From NCBI GenBank assembly GCA_024638645.1, contig JAHEJX010000011.1, positions 1 through 57,102 of the forward strand: DNA of 57,102 bases. The letters run 5' to 3'. This document shows, piece by piece, positions 9,872 through 19,430 of this stretch. The stretch is from Actinomycetes bacterium (GTDB lineage: Bacteria; Actinomycetota; Acidimicrobiia; Spongiisociales; UBA5794). A model generated the notes under the pieces. The model was not told the DNA's origin, ran no database searches, and saw nothing but the letters and a program-made list of their open reading frames with translations. The first letter of the stretch is position 1, and every line of letters starts with the position of its first letter. A program made the translations under genes and the position numbers.

Positions 9872-11098
9872 CTAGCTAACCAACCCGGCGATGTTGAATA
9901 TCGGCAGGTAGAGCGATATGAGGATTGCTCCGACCGAGATGCCCATGACCACAATCAGTATTGGCTCGATGAGGCTTGTCAAGGCAGAGACCGTGTCTTC
10001 TACCTCGCGTTCGTAGAAGTCGGCGACCTTGGCGAGCATGCCGTCGAGTTCCCCTGTCTCCTCGCCCACCGTCATCATCTGCACCACCATTGGCGGAAAC
10101 ACGGCATGGCGTGACAGCGGCTGCGCCAGAGACTCGCCAGCCCGCACAGAATCCTTGACTTCCTCGAGTGCCTTGGCAACGAGTTTGTTGCCCGACGTGT
10201 CCGCCACAATGTCGATCGCCTGCAGGATCGGTACTCCAGTGCGGCTGAGCACGGCAAGCGTCCTCGAGAACCGGCTCAGCGCGGTCTTGTGCGCCAACTT
10301 GCCGAAGACGGGCAATCGCAGCTTGACGGTGTCCCAGGTGAGGTGACCTTGATCCGTGGTGATCCATCGCCTGAAGCCCCAGACCGCGGCAGCCGTCAGG
10401 CTGAGCACGAGCCACCAGTAGCTGGTGAGCACTGTCGAAAGGCCGACCAGCAACTTCGTCGGCAGCGGCAGCTCCGCATCGCCGAGCTCCATGTAGAGGT
10501 TGGTGAACACCGGCACCACGAAGATGATCATTGCGGTGGTCACTGCGACGATGAGGAATCCGATTACAGCCGGATAGGCCATAGCCGACCGAATCTTGGA
10601 GCGAAGATTCATCTGTGCTTCGAGAATATCGGCGAGTCGCAGCAGCGTCTCATCGAGAACGCCGCCGATTTCGCCGGCTCGGATCATCGAAACATATAGA
10701 TCGGTGAACACCTTGGGATGCCTGTCCATTGCCGCAGAAAGGCTGGTTCCTCTTTCGACGTCTGTTCGTACTTTGCTGAGCACCTCCCGGAAGGGATCGC
10801 TCTCCACCTGCTCCTCGAGCACAGTCAGGGCGCGAATGAGTGAGAGCCCCGAATTCACCATCGTGGCGAACTGACGAGAGAAGATGACGATGTCTCTCTG
10901 CTTCACCCGCTTGGACAGGCCCGGGATGCGGATCTCCGTTTGGAGCACCGACATCTGCTTCTCTTCGACCTGGAGCGGAACCATGCCCCGCTCCCGCAGG
11001 GCTTTCGCCACGACGCTCGAAGACGCGCCTTCGATCTCGCCGGAGACGATATTGCCCGTCTTGTCACGAACCTTGTAAGTGAATGTCGGGTTAGCCAT
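9872..11098 (-). CDS. pilC: type IV pilus platform protein PilC
   Basis: 408-residue polytopic membrane protein on which the PilB and PilT motors act. It shows the N-terminal FTYKVRDKTGNIVSGEIEG segment, then two copies of the T2SSF domain (about 70-195 and 275-395) with the repeated FSRQFATMVNSGLSL / FSRTLAVLSRTGVPILQAI pattern and the MIRAGEIGGVLDE / MMTVGEETGELDGML signatures. Three transmembrane helices are apparent (about 170, 220 and 385). The start overlaps the pilT end by 8 nt. Confidence 0.95.
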   Translation of the reverse strand: MANPTFTYKVRDKTGNIVSGEIEGASSSVVAKALRERGMVPLQVEEKQMSVLQTEIRIPGLSKRVKQRDIVIFSRQFATMVNSGLSLIRALTVLEEQVESDPFREVLSKVRTDVERGTSLSAAMDRHPKVFTDLYVSMIRAGEIGGVLDETLLRLADILEAQMNLRSKIRSAMAYPAVIGFLIVAVTTAMIIFVVPVFTNLYMELGDAELPLPTKLLVGLSTVLTSYWWLVLSLTAAAVWGFRRWITTDQGHLTWDTVKLRLPVFGKLAHKTALSRFSRTLAVLSRTGVPILQAIDIVADTSGNKLVAKALEEVKDSVRAGESLAQPLSRHAVFPPMVVQMMTVGEETGELDGMLAKVADFYEREVEDTVSALTSLIEPILIVVMGISVGAILISLYLPIFNIAGLVS

Positions 11099-12674
11099 CG
11101 ACCTGTCTCCCGATTAGGTCAAGGAGACTGTCCTGGTCGATTGCCCGCTCCACGGCCTGGTCCTCGTGGACATAGCCTTCGAGAACCAGGGCGGCTAGAG
11201 CCGTGTCCATGGTCTGCATGCCGTAGCGGCCACCGGCCTGCATTGCACTCGTGATCTGGTGGACCTTTCCCTCCCTGATCAGGTTGCGAATTGCAGGCGT
11301 GGCCACCATCACCTCTACCGCAGCGATGCGCCCCGTGGCATCGGAGCGGACCAGAAGCTGTTGCGAAACAATCGCCGCAAGCGAGCTTGCCAACTGCACA
11401 CGAACCTGGTGCTGCTGATGGACGGGAAACACATCGATGATGCGCTCCACCGACTTGGGAGCGTCTTGCGTGTGCATCGTTCCGAACACGAGGTGACCGG
11501 TCTCGGCAGCGGTGAGTGCGGTCGAGACTGTTTCCAGGTCCCGCATCTCCCCCACCAAGATCACGTCGGGGTCCTGGCGGAGCGAATGGCGCAGCGCTGC
11601 CGCGAAGCTCAGCGTATCGATGCCGACTTCACGCTGGTTGACAATCGCCATCTTGTGGGAATGTGTGAACTCGATGGGGTCCTCGATTGTCACGATGTGA
11701 CTGGCTCGGGTGCGATTGATCAGGTCGATCAACGATGCCAGAGTCGTCGATTTCCCCGAGCCGGTCGGGCCGGTGACTAGCACTAGGCCACGGCTCAGGC
11801 CTGCGAACTCCGAGACAACCGGCGGCATGCGCAGTGCCTCGAGGGTGCTGATGTCGCTTGGAATGGCTCTCATGACCGCTCCGACGGCATCGCGTTGGAA
11901 GAAGACGTTGACCCTGAAGCGGCCGACCGCGTAGACCGGGTGAGAGAAGTCCAGCTCTCTCTCCTCCTCGAGCTTGGCGCGCTGGCGCGAGGTGAGGATC
12001 GCGTAGACGAGATCCCTGGTTTCGGCCGGACGCAAGGTACCGAAACCTGGCACCGGATAGAGCCTGCCGTGAACACGCATCTGCGGCGGCGACCCGGCCG
12101 TTATGTGGAGGTCGGATCCGTCGTGGCGGAGCAACTCCACCAGCAGATCGTTGATCGAGGCATCCAATGTTGCGGCTTCTCGGTCACTCGCACCGGTGGC
12201 TCGGGGTGAGCGGCTGGGAGTCATCGTCGCTACGTCGTAGGCAGCGTCGATTGCGCGCATCAACTCGCCGCGATGAGCAAGCGCCAGAACCACCTCACCG
12301 TGGGCCGCTTGCCGCAACCGACCATGACGTCCCTCGTCGAGTGGATCGTCGACCGCCACGACGAGCCGACCGACCGAGTCCATCTCGATGGGGAGGGCCC
12401 TCAGTTCCATCGCGATGTCTCGCGTCAACGCGGCGACCGCATCCGGATCGGGCGTGATCTTGTCGTATCCCTCAAAGGCGGCATATCGGATCCCCATCTG
12501 AGCGGCAACAGCCGCAAGCACATCGCGAGCCCTGGCGATACCGCTCTCGACAACCACGCCGGCAAGTGGCGTGGATGTTTCTGCGGCGATATGCAACTGT
12601 TCCTCGAGATCGTCCCGCGAGACGATCCGACGATCGACTAGTAGCTCTCCCAACTGACGTTGTACTCCAGACAT
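11091..12674 (-). CDS. pilT: PilT-type retraction ATPase with an added PilB-like N-terminal domain
   Basis: 527-residue hexameric ATPase. Residues about 1-147 form a GspE/MshE-type N-terminal domain (LGELLVDRRIVSRDDLEEQL onward) like the one in PilB; a linker rich in Ser, Arg and Ala leads to a standard PilT core from about 170. The core has SDLHITAGSPPQMRVHGRLY, Walker A TGPTGSGKSTT (301-311), Walker B VILVGEMRDLET (371-382), the HMHTQDA-like TMHTQDAPKS His box, and AIRNLIREGK (461-470), the PilT C-terminal hallmark. It lacks the zinc Cys cluster of PilB. Canonical PilT is about 345 residues, so the extra domain is unusual. It lies 8 nt after pilB and overlaps pilC by 8 nt. Confidence 0.9.
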   Translation of the reverse strand: MSGVQRQLGELLVDRRIVSRDDLEEQLHIAAETSTPLAGVVVESGIARARDVLAAVAAQMGIRYAAFEGYDKITPDPDAVAALTRDIAMELRALPIEMDSVGRLVVAVDDPLDEGRHGRLRQAAHGEVVLALAHRGELMRAIDAAYDVATMTPSRSPRATGASDREAATLDASINDLLVELLRHDGSDLHITAGSPPQMRVHGRLYPVPGFGTLRPAETRDLVYAILTSRQRAKLEEERELDFSHPVYAVGRFRVNVFFQRDAVGAVMRAIPSDISTLEALRMPPVVSEFAGLSRGLVLVTGPTGSGKSTTLASLIDLINRTRASHIVTIEDPIEFTHSHKMAIVNQREVGIDTLSFAAALRHSLRQDPDVILVGEMRDLETVSTALTAAETGHLVFGTMHTQDAPKSVERIIDVFPVHQQHQVRVQLASSLAAIVSQQLLVRSDATGRIAAVEVMVATPAIRNLIREGKVHQITSAMQAGGRYGMQTMDTALAALVLEGYVHEDQAVERAIDQDSLLDLIGRQVDG

Positions 12675-12682
12675 GGCAGCTC

Positions 12683-14356
12683 CTAAGCGATGACCCTGAG
12701 AATCTCTTGTACAGACGTGAGACCAGCCCTGACCTTCTCCAGGCCGTCATCGCGGAGGCTGATCATGCCCTCCTCTATTGCGGCCTTAGAGATGCTGTCG
12801 GCCGACGCACGCTCAACGATCAGATGCTGGATCTGCTCGTTGACGAGCATGACTTCGTTGATGGAGAGCCGACCCTTATATCCGGTCTGGGAACACGCCC
12901 CGCATCCTTCGGCGCGATACAGGGTGACGTCGAAGCCCCACTCTTCTTTCCAACCGAGAGGCTGGAGCGCGGCCTTCTCTGCCGTATACGACGTCTTGCA
13001 TCGTTCACAGAGACGGCGGGCGAGGCGTTGCGCAAGCACGGCATCGATCGACGACCCAACAAGAAACGGCTCAACCCCCATGTCGAGCAAGCGTCCAATG
13101 CTCGACGGGGCGTCATTGGTGTGCAGTGTCGTGAGCACGAGGTGCCCGGTGAGAGCCGACTCCACGGCAATCTGTGCGGTCTCAGAGTCGCGCACCTCAC
13201 CGATCAGGATGATGTCCGGGTCGGCGCGCAGAATCGACTTGAGCGCGGTCGCAAAGAAGAGACCCGCCTTGCGGTTGACTTGGACTTGAGTGATCCCTGG
13301 GAGGCGGTACTCGACGGGATCCTCAACGGTGATGACGTTGACCTCGGGCCGGTTGAGTATGTCGAGTGTCGAATAGAGCGTGGTCGTCTTGCCTGAGCCG
13401 GTTGGGCCCGTCACCAGGATTGCTCCGTACGGCTTGGTGTAGGCCGACTCGTAACGGGTCAGGTTGTATTCCCGGAAGCCGAGCTCCCCGAGGCTGGCGA
13501 CGCCTGTTGATTTGTCGAGTATTCGCAGCACGACCTTCTCTCCGAAGATCCCCGGGAGAGTCGCGGCTCGCAAGTCGATGGGACGGTTGGCCACGCGAAG
13601 GCTGATCCGACCGTCCTGGGGCACCCGGCGTTCCGCAATGTTCAGCTCCGCCATGATCTTGATGCGACTCACAACTGCGTTGGCGATGCTGCGCGGGGCC
13701 GACATGACATCGTGCAGGACTCCGTCGATGCGAAATCTGATCCGCAGCTCGCTCTCGCCCGGTTCGAGGTGGATGTCAGAAGCCCGGTCGTTGACGGCCC
13801 GGGTGATGATCGTGTTGACCAGTTTGACCACAGGGGCGTCCTCCGCAGCAACGCTGAGCCCATCGAGGTCTTCGCTGTCGTTCTCTTCCGCCGCGAGTTC
13901 GGCAAGGTCGCTGACCGATTCCTCGAATGTTGCTTGGCGACGGATGGCTTCTTCGAGTTCGGAGCGCGTTGCCACCCTTGGCAGAATCTCGTAGCCCGAC
14001 ACGGCCCTCAAGTCGTCGACGGCGAGCACATTGGCCGGATCGGCCATTGCCACAACGAGCCTTCCCTCATCAAATGCAACGGGAAGGAGTGTGTATCGCC
14101 GGATCAGGTAGTCCGGAACGACCGCAACGGCGGCCGGATCGACGCCAACCTCACCCAGGTCGATGAAGGGCACACCGATCTGCTCACCGAGAGCGCGCAC
14201 GAGCTGTGCTTCGGTGACTATGCCCTGTTCGATGAGAACTTGCCCGAGAGGCAGGCCGGACTCTTGCTGGCTATCGACAGCAGCTTCGAGTTGGTCCGCC
14301 GTGAGCAAGCCTTCCTCGAGCAACAGAGCCCCTAGGTGCCGGGTGTCTCCACTCAA
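12683..14356 (-). CDS. pilB: type IV pilus extension ATPase PilB
   Basis: 557-residue motor ATPase for pilus assembly. The N-terminal GspE domain (about 5-140, LGALLLEEGLLTADQLEAAV onward) is followed by an acidic linker and the core: SDIHLEPGESELRIRFRIDG, Walker A GPTGSGKTTT (317-326), Walker B IILIGEVRDSETA, a TLHTNDAPSSI His box and the zinc cluster CERC...CGAC. The start is TTG at 14356 with an AGGAG ribosome-binding site 10 nt upstream; MSGDTRHLG parallels the PilT start. First gene of the pilus locus, 114 nt after aroE. Confidence 0.95.
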   Translation of the reverse strand: MSGDTRHLGALLLEEGLLTADQLEAAVDSQQESGLPLGQVLIEQGIVTEAQLVRALGEQIGVPFIDLGEVGVDPAAVAVVPDYLIRRYTLLPVAFDEGRLVVAMADPANVLAVDDLRAVSGYEILPRVATRSELEEAIRRQATFEESVSDLAELAAEENDSEDLDGLSVAAEDAPVVKLVNTIITRAVNDRASDIHLEPGESELRIRFRIDGVLHDVMSAPRSIANAVVSRIKIMAELNIAERRVPQDGRISLRVANRPIDLRAATLPGIFGEKVVLRILDKSTGVASLGELGFREYNLTRYESAYTKPYGAILVTGPTGSGKTTTLYSTLDILNRPEVNVITVEDPVEYRLPGITQVQVNRKAGLFFATALKSILRADPDIILIGEVRDSETAQIAVESALTGHLVLTTLHTNDAPSSIGRLLDMGVEPFLVGSSIDAVLAQRLARRLCERCKTSYTAEKAALQPLGWKEEWGFDVTLYRAEGCGACSQTGYKGRLSINEVMLVNEQIQHLIVERASADSISKAAIEEGMISLRDDGLEKVRAGLTSVQEILRVIA

Positions 14357-14470
14357 CGGCGCGCTTCTCCTCTTACGGCCGAAAACAGCCGAGCGTCAAC
14401 GTGTCTAGTCAGCAAATCGGCATATCGGAGAAGGGCCTTGAGGGAAAGGGGCCTGATGACCTATTGCCGG

Positions 14471-15241
14471 TCAGCGCCGGTTGAGGGCTTCTCTCATCAC
14501 GGTGAGGGGCGCCGCGAATCCCGTCCATAGCTGGAAGGCCGCAGCAGCCTGGTGGAGAAGCATCGCGGGCCCATCTGCGCAAGGAATGTCCTGCTTCCCC
14601 GCCCACACCACCGCCGGTGTGGGAACCGGGCCGTATGCCATGTCGAACAGCCCCGACATGTCCTCAAGGAGATGGCTGGGAAGCGAATCGCCATTCATCC
14701 CGATGGGCGTCGCATTGATGACGATGGATCCCTGCGCGGGGTCCATCCAGTCGACCACCTCCGCATCAACGCCAATTCGATCGAGCAACGCTGCTGCCGC
14801 TGCCGGGCGCCGACCCGAGATTCGAATGTCGCGCCCCTCGAGTGCGAGCAGGGCGGCAGCCGCGGCTCCGCCCGTCCCGAGGATCCGAGCGGGAGCGCCT
14901 TGATCGAGTCTCGCCTCGGCCCATGCCGAGCGAATTCCGACGATGTCCGTGTTGTGCCCCACGACGTCGTTGGCGCTGACGAAGGTGTTGACGGCACCGG
15001 CTCGCTTTGCCGCCGTGGATAGGCGATCGGCCAACTCAGCCGCAAGCCCCTTGTGTGGCATGGTGACACTCGCCCCGGATAGCTCTCCGCGGCGCATCTC
15101 TGCCACCGCATCGTGCATGCCGATCGCGTCGACGTTGCGGTAGCCGAACGAGCCGCTCAGGCCGCAAGCTGCCAGAGCTGCATTGTGAAGTATGGGAGAC
15201 AATGAGTGGTCGACCGGATTACCGAGGACCAGCAACCTCAC
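14471..15241 (-). CDS. aroE: shikimate dehydrogenase
   Basis: NADPH-dependent reduction of 3-dehydroshikimate to shikimate. The start is GTG at 15241, overlapping the mltG stop as GTGA and giving VRLLVLGNPVDHSLSP; the frame is open further upstream but lies within mltG. The 256-residue product has the substrate-binding SLSPILHNAAL, SVTMPHKG (catalytic Lys), GAVNTF and NTDIVGI motifs, the Rossmann GTGGAAAAAL loop and NATPIGM. It is slightly shorter than average (about 270). It extends the local set of shikimate genes, which are interrupted by the pilus cassette. Confidence 0.94.
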   Translation of the reverse strand: MRLLVLGNPVDHSLSPILHNAALAACGLSGSFGYRNVDAIGMHDAVAEMRRGELSGASVTMPHKGLAAELADRLSTAAKRAGAVNTFVSANDVVGHNTDIVGIRSAWAEARLDQGAPARILGTGGAAAAALLALEGRDIRISGRRPAAAAALLDRIGVDAEVVDWMDPAQGSIVINATPIGMNGDSLPSHLLEDMSGLFDMAYGPVPTPAVVWAGKQDIPCADGPAMLLHQAAAAFQLWTGFAAPLTVMREALNRR

Positions 15242-16341
15242 GGAATGACCCCGGCATCTTTGGCTTCCTGCTTCTTGCGGTTGTGCTCCTCGAGCGTCTC
15301 CGAGAAGCCGTGCTTGCCGTCGACGTCGACGAGCACGTAGTAGTAGAAGCCGGTTTCCGCCGGTTGCGCCGCAGCTTGCAGGGAAGTGAGCCGCACCCCT
15401 GCTATCGGGGTCGGCGGCAGACCTGCCCACTTGTAAGTGTTGTATGGAGAGTCGACCTCTAGATCTGCCGTTGTCAGCGCTCTCACCTCGCCGAGGGCGT
15501 ACAAGACCGTGGCGTCGATCTGAAGGCCGATGCCGGCATCGAGGCGATTCATTATCACGGAGGCGATCAGCGGTCGGTCTTCGTCGAGCTTGGCCTCACG
15601 CTCGATCATCGAGGCCACGATCAACCCTTCATACGGTGTGAACCCTGCCTCCTCGATGAGCGTCCAATCCTGATCGTCGAGCCTGCTCACGAGGGTGTCG
15701 GCCAGGCGGGAGAGAATCTGGACGGCTGTGGCATCCGATCTGAACTCATAAGTGTCAGGAGCGAGCAGTCCTTCCCAGCGGGTCACTTCCGGCAGTCCGC
15801 CCGGAGCCCGCCCCGGCAATAGAACCGAGGTGACGTCGCCCGACAACAAGGCTTCTTCGAGATCGGCTCTTGTGTGATCCGTCTGATTCGCAATTGAGTT
15901 GAGCATCGCGGAAATGGTCAAGCCCTCGATAACGGTGAGACGGAAGACATCAGTCGGATCTGGTCCCGCCAGCAGAATGGCGATCACTTCATCGAGCGTG
16001 CCGCCCGCAATCACGTACACACCGGCCTTGAGGTCGTCGGCAACGTTTCGGCGGCGGACCTCGCGCTCGAACTCGCCGCCGTCCGCAATGAGGCCACGAT
16101 CCTCGAGCAGGGCTCCAATCGTCCTCGCCGATGCACCGGCAGGAATGGTCAGTTCCGCTTCACCAACCTGGCTCGAAGCGGCTTCGACCTCGGCCGGGAA
16201 TCTCTGAGCAAGATCTCGGGCAATCTTGGCGCCGTAGACCGCAACCACGAGGACCGTGACGACCACCGCTCCGAACTTGAGCAACCAGATGACTGCGGGA
16301 TGCAGATTGAAGCGGTTCCCTCGTTCGTTAGGAAGAGTCAC
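15238..16341 (-). CDS. mltG: endolytic peptidoglycan transglycosylase MltG
   Basis: Membrane-anchored lytic transglycosylase (YceG family) thought to release nascent glycan strands. It has one transmembrane helix near the N-terminus (about 15-40), a LysM-like region (LTIPAGASARTIGALLEDRG) and the catalytic domain with the Glu in ASMIEREAKL, LLAPDTYEF and the closing SPYNTYKWAGLPPTPI. I set the start at GTG 16341, which has a GAGGAG site 7 nt upstream; an ATG at 16362 would add seven residues. It overlaps ruvX by 14 nt and aroE by 4 nt. The ruvX-mltG-aroE order is widely conserved in actinobacteria. Confidence 0.92.
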   Translation of the reverse strand: MTLPNERGNRFNLHPAVIWLLKFGAVVVTVLVVAVYGAKIARDLAQRFPAEVEAASSQVGEAELTIPAGASARTIGALLEDRGLIADGGEFEREVRRRNVADDLKAGVYVIAGGTLDEVIAILLAGPDPTDVFRLTVIEGLTISAMLNSIANQTDHTRADLEEALLSGDVTSVLLPGRAPGGLPEVTRWEGLLAPDTYEFRSDATAVQILSRLADTLVSRLDDQDWTLIEEAGFTPYEGLIVASMIEREAKLDEDRPLIASVIMNRLDAGIGLQIDATVLYALGEVRALTTADLEVDSPYNTYKWAGLPPTPIAGVRLTSLQAAAQPAETGFYYYVLVDVDGKHGFSETLEEHNRKKQEAKDAGVIP

Positions 16342-16774
16342 CGGGCGACTCCTCGTTCTCATAGGCCAGCCGGTCCAGGTATCCCTGGAGCATCACAGCG
16401 GCCGCCACCTTGTCGACCACGTCGCGCCGGTGGGCGCGCCGCACATCGCCCTCGAGCAATGCAGCCTCAGCAACCGATGTCGTGAAGCGCTCGTCGGCGA
16501 ATACCGGCGCCAGGCCTGTGGCTGCAGCAACCTTGGACGCGAACTCGCGAGCCCGCGCTGCAGCCGTGCGCTCGGCTCCATCAAGAGATACGGGAAGCCC
16601 GATGACGATTGTGATCACATCCTCTTCGGCAATGATGCGTTTCAGCTCTTTGGCCAGGTTCTGTGAGCGGAGATCGATCACAGCATATGGCTGGGCGATG
16701 ATACCGAGGGGGTCAGATAACGCGACACCTATTCGCCGCTCCCCCGGGTCGAGCCCCAGGATTCGACCGCTCAT
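16328..16774 (-). CDS. ruvX: RuvX/YqgF family Holliday-junction resolvase-like nuclease
   Basis: 148-residue RNase H-fold protein linked to pre-16S rRNA processing and junction resolution. It begins MSGRILGLDPGERRIGVALSD with the metal-binding Asp9, has the VITIVIGLPVSLDGAERTAAA block with the conserved GLP, and ends with FADERFTTSVAEAALL and RRDVVDKVAAAVMLQGYLD. Its ATG overlaps the alaS stop by 4 nt (ATGA). Confidence 0.94.
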   Translation of the reverse strand: MSGRILGLDPGERRIGVALSDPLGIIAQPYAVIDLRSQNLAKELKRIIAEEDVITIVIGLPVSLDGAERTAAARAREFASKVAAATGLAPVFADERFTTSVAEAALLEGDVRRAHRRDVVDKVAAAVMLQGYLDRLAYENEESPGDSS

Positions 16775-19392
16775 ATGGAAGCCAACGCCTCCTGTGCAGC
16801 TGCGGATGCCTTGGCTACGGCGGCTTCGATTTCGGCACCATTGGGTCCACCAGCCTGCGACAGCTGGGCATCGCGGCTCCCACCGCCTCCGAGAACGGCG
16901 GCACCGGCCGCCGCGATATCGCCGGCGGAGAGGCCGGCGTCGACGAGGTCGGATGACACGAACGCCACGATGGCACCCTTGCCATCGACGGCTGAACCGA
17001 TGATGCCGATGCCTGAACCCAGCTTGTCGCGCACCTGGAAAGCCAAAGCCCGCAGCTCGCCTGCCCCGAGTCCGGGAGCGGCGGCGGCGACCAACTTGTG
17101 GGCACCGTGGCTGTCGGCGCCGGCCAACAACCTGTCGGCAAGGCCACCTCGGGCCTGTGCCTCGAACTCATCGATACGCTCTTCCTGGGCCTTGAGCCTC
17201 TCCGCTACTGAAGACGCGGCACTCACCAGCTGTCCGGGCTGGGCTCGTAGCGCTGATTCCGCATCCTCGATCTGACGCCGCAGATCGAGCAGATGTTGAT
17301 ACGCGGTCACGCCGGTGACGGCTTCTACGCGCCGCGTGTTTGCCGCCACGGACCCCTCGCTGACAAGAATGAGCGGGCCGACCTGTCCCGTAGTCCGCAC
17401 ATGGGTTCCACCGCAGAACTCGGTCGAATAATCTCCAGTCTTGACGACACGCACCTCATCGCCGTACTTGTCGCCAAAGAAGGCGAGGGCACCCATCGCC
17501 TCGGCCTCTTCCTTGGAGGTTTCGACTGTTTCTACGTCTGCATTCTCAACTATCCGCTCATTGACCAGGGCTTCAACGGCGCGCAGTTCCTCCGCAGCAA
17601 GCCCGCTGAAATGGCTGAAGTCGAAACGGAGCCGCTCCGGTTCGACCAGACTGCCCGCCTGATTGGCATGCTCTCCAAGGATCTCGCGGAGACCCCAATG
17701 GAGCATGTGGGTGCCTGTGTGGTTCTTTCGAATCATCTCGCGGCGCCCGGTGTCGATGGCAGCCGTGGCCTCTTGATCGACGAGGATCTCCCCGTCTACG
17801 ACCTCTCCCCTGTGACTGCGCACACCGGCGATAGCGAACTGGGTGTCGTACACACGGAATTGCCCGGTGGCGGTGCGGACCAGGCCGCTATCGCCCACCT
17901 GGCCGCCGGACTCCGCGTAGAACGGTGAGGTGTCGAGGAACACTTCGACCTTCTCCCCAACGCCGGCACGATCGATCGTCTCACCTTCGCGCACCATGGC
18001 AAGCACTGTTGCGTCAGCCGACTCTGACTCGTATCCCACGAAATTGGTGGAGTCGACCCCGCGCAGCAACTTGATGTACTCATCGAGGGCGGCAGCTGCG
18101 TCCGTGCCCTTGAACGCATCCTTGGAGCGGGTCCTCTGTAAGTCCATGTGGTGCTCAAAGCCCGGTTCGTCGAGGTCCACGCCGCGTTCTCTCAGGATCT
18201 CGGCGGTGACGTCGATGGGAAAGCCATAGGTGTCGTGGAGCCGGAATGCAGTCTCACCAGACAGCACAGCACCATCCTCGAGACCGTCGAGCTCGGCCTC
18301 GAGAAGAGCGACGCCGGATGCCAGAGTTCTGCGGAAAGCGTGTTCCTCGCGCGAAACGACCTCAACGAGAAAGTCCTCTTTGGCTTTGAGCTCCGGATAG
18401 GCCTCAGCCATGACCTCGCACGTGGCCTTGACGAGCTCAGGCATGATCAGTTGTTCAGTCCCGTAGAGGTAGGCGTGACGAACGGTTCGCCGCAGCAGTC
18501 GTCGCAAGACGTAGCCCCTGCCCTCGTTGGAAGGTACGACCTTGTCGCCGATCAACATGGTGATGGAGCGTCCGTGGTCGGCCATCAAGCGCAGGCTGAC
18601 ATCGGCCCGCTCATCGTCTCCGAGATTGAGGCCGGTCACCCGTTCCCCTGCCGCCAGTACGGGCCGGATCGCGTCTGTTTCAAAGATGTTGAAGGTGCCC
18701 TGCAACAGCGATGCCATGCGCTCGAGCCCAAGTCCGGTGTCGATGTTTTTGGCGGGCAGGTCGCCGGTCACGTGATACGGCTCGTCCTGGATATTCTGCA
18801 TGAAGACCAGGTTGTAGAACTCCATGAATCGCTCGTCGTCTACAGCCGGCCCGCCGTCTTCACCGTGCTCAGGACCTTTGTCGTAGAAGAGCTCCGAAGA
18901 CGGACCGCACGGTCCTGGGACCCCCATTTGCCAGAAATTGTCCTTGTCGAGGCGCTGAACGCGCCCTGCCGGCACGCCGACACCATCGATCCAGATCTCG
19001 GCGGCCTCGTCGTCGCTCAGGTGGACTGTGTACCAGAGGCGATCCGGATCCAGTCCGTAGCCCTCTGTCGCAAGCTCGTACGCCCACGGTATGGCCTTTT
19101 CCTTGAAGTACTCACCAAAGCTGAAGTTGCCCATCATCTCGAAAAAGGTGAGGTGCCGAGCTGTGGTACCCACTATGTCGATGTCATTGGTCCGAGCGCA
19201 CTTCTGCACCGAAACAGCCCTCGGATGCGGCGGATCTTCTTCACCGAGTAGAAAGGGCTTGAACGGCACCATGCCGGCGTTTGTCAGCAGCAAAGTCGGA
19301 TCAATCGGTATCAACGACGCGCTGGGAGTGACCAGGTGGTCGCGCTCTGCGTAGAAGTCGACGAAAGTGCGGCGGATTGAGTTGCTGTCCAT
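16771..19392 (-). CDS. alaS: alanine--tRNA ligase
   Basis: 873-residue class II synthetase of standard length. It starts MDSNSIRRTFVDFYAERDHL, carries motif 2 and 3 regions in the aminoacylation core (LLTNAGMVPFKPFLLG, NTDIDIVG-type FFEMMGNFSFGEYFK), and has the editing domain zinc site HTGTHMLHWGLREILG plus CGGTHV. The C-terminal oligomerisation domain ends in a Gly-rich GGGGSRDAQLSQAGG region. Editing and synthesis domains are both complete. It is followed by ruvX with a 4-nt overlap. Confidence 0.97.
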   Translation of the reverse strand: MDSNSIRRTFVDFYAERDHLVTPSASLIPIDPTLLLTNAGMVPFKPFLLGEEDPPHPRAVSVQKCARTNDIDIVGTTARHLTFFEMMGNFSFGEYFKEKAIPWAYELATEGYGLDPDRLWYTVHLSDDEAAEIWIDGVGVPAGRVQRLDKDNFWQMGVPGPCGPSSELFYDKGPEHGEDGGPAVDDERFMEFYNLVFMQNIQDEPYHVTGDLPAKNIDTGLGLERMASLLQGTFNIFETDAIRPVLAAGERVTGLNLGDDERADVSLRLMADHGRSITMLIGDKVVPSNEGRGYVLRRLLRRTVRHAYLYGTEQLIMPELVKATCEVMAEAYPELKAKEDFLVEVVSREEHAFRRTLASGVALLEAELDGLEDGAVLSGETAFRLHDTYGFPIDVTAEILRERGVDLDEPGFEHHMDLQRTRSKDAFKGTDAAAALDEYIKLLRGVDSTNFVGYESESADATVLAMVREGETIDRAGVGEKVEVFLDTSPFYAESGGQVGDSGLVRTATGQFRVYDTQFAIAGVRSHRGEVVDGEILVDQEATAAIDTGRREMIRKNHTGTHMLHWGLREILGEHANQAGSLVEPERLRFDFSHFSGLAAEELRAVEALVNERIVENADVETVETSKEEAEAMGALAFFGDKYGDEVRVVKTGDYSTEFCGGTHVRTTGQVGPLILVSEGSVAANTRRVEAVTGVTAYQHLLDLRRQIEDAESALRAQPGQLVSAASSVAERLKAQEERIDEFEAQARGGLADRLLAGADSHGAHKLVAAAAPGLGAGELRALAFQVRDKLGSGIGIIGSAVDGKGAIVAFVSSDLVDAGLSAGDIAAAGAAVLGGGGSRDAQLSQAGGPNGAEIEAAVAKASAAAQEALASI

Positions 19393-19430
19393 TAGCGCGG
19401 GAAGGATAGGGCGTGCGCAACCTGCGGTCG

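Noticed and set aside
14369..14404. TTGACG...TAAGAG promoter-like pair before pilB
   Set aside because: The start of transcription it predicts would fall at or after the AGGAG ribosome-binding site, so it cannot serve pilB with the TTG start.
18148..19251. 367-codon plus-strand ORF
   Set aside because: Entirely antisense to alaS, whose product is full-length and conserved.
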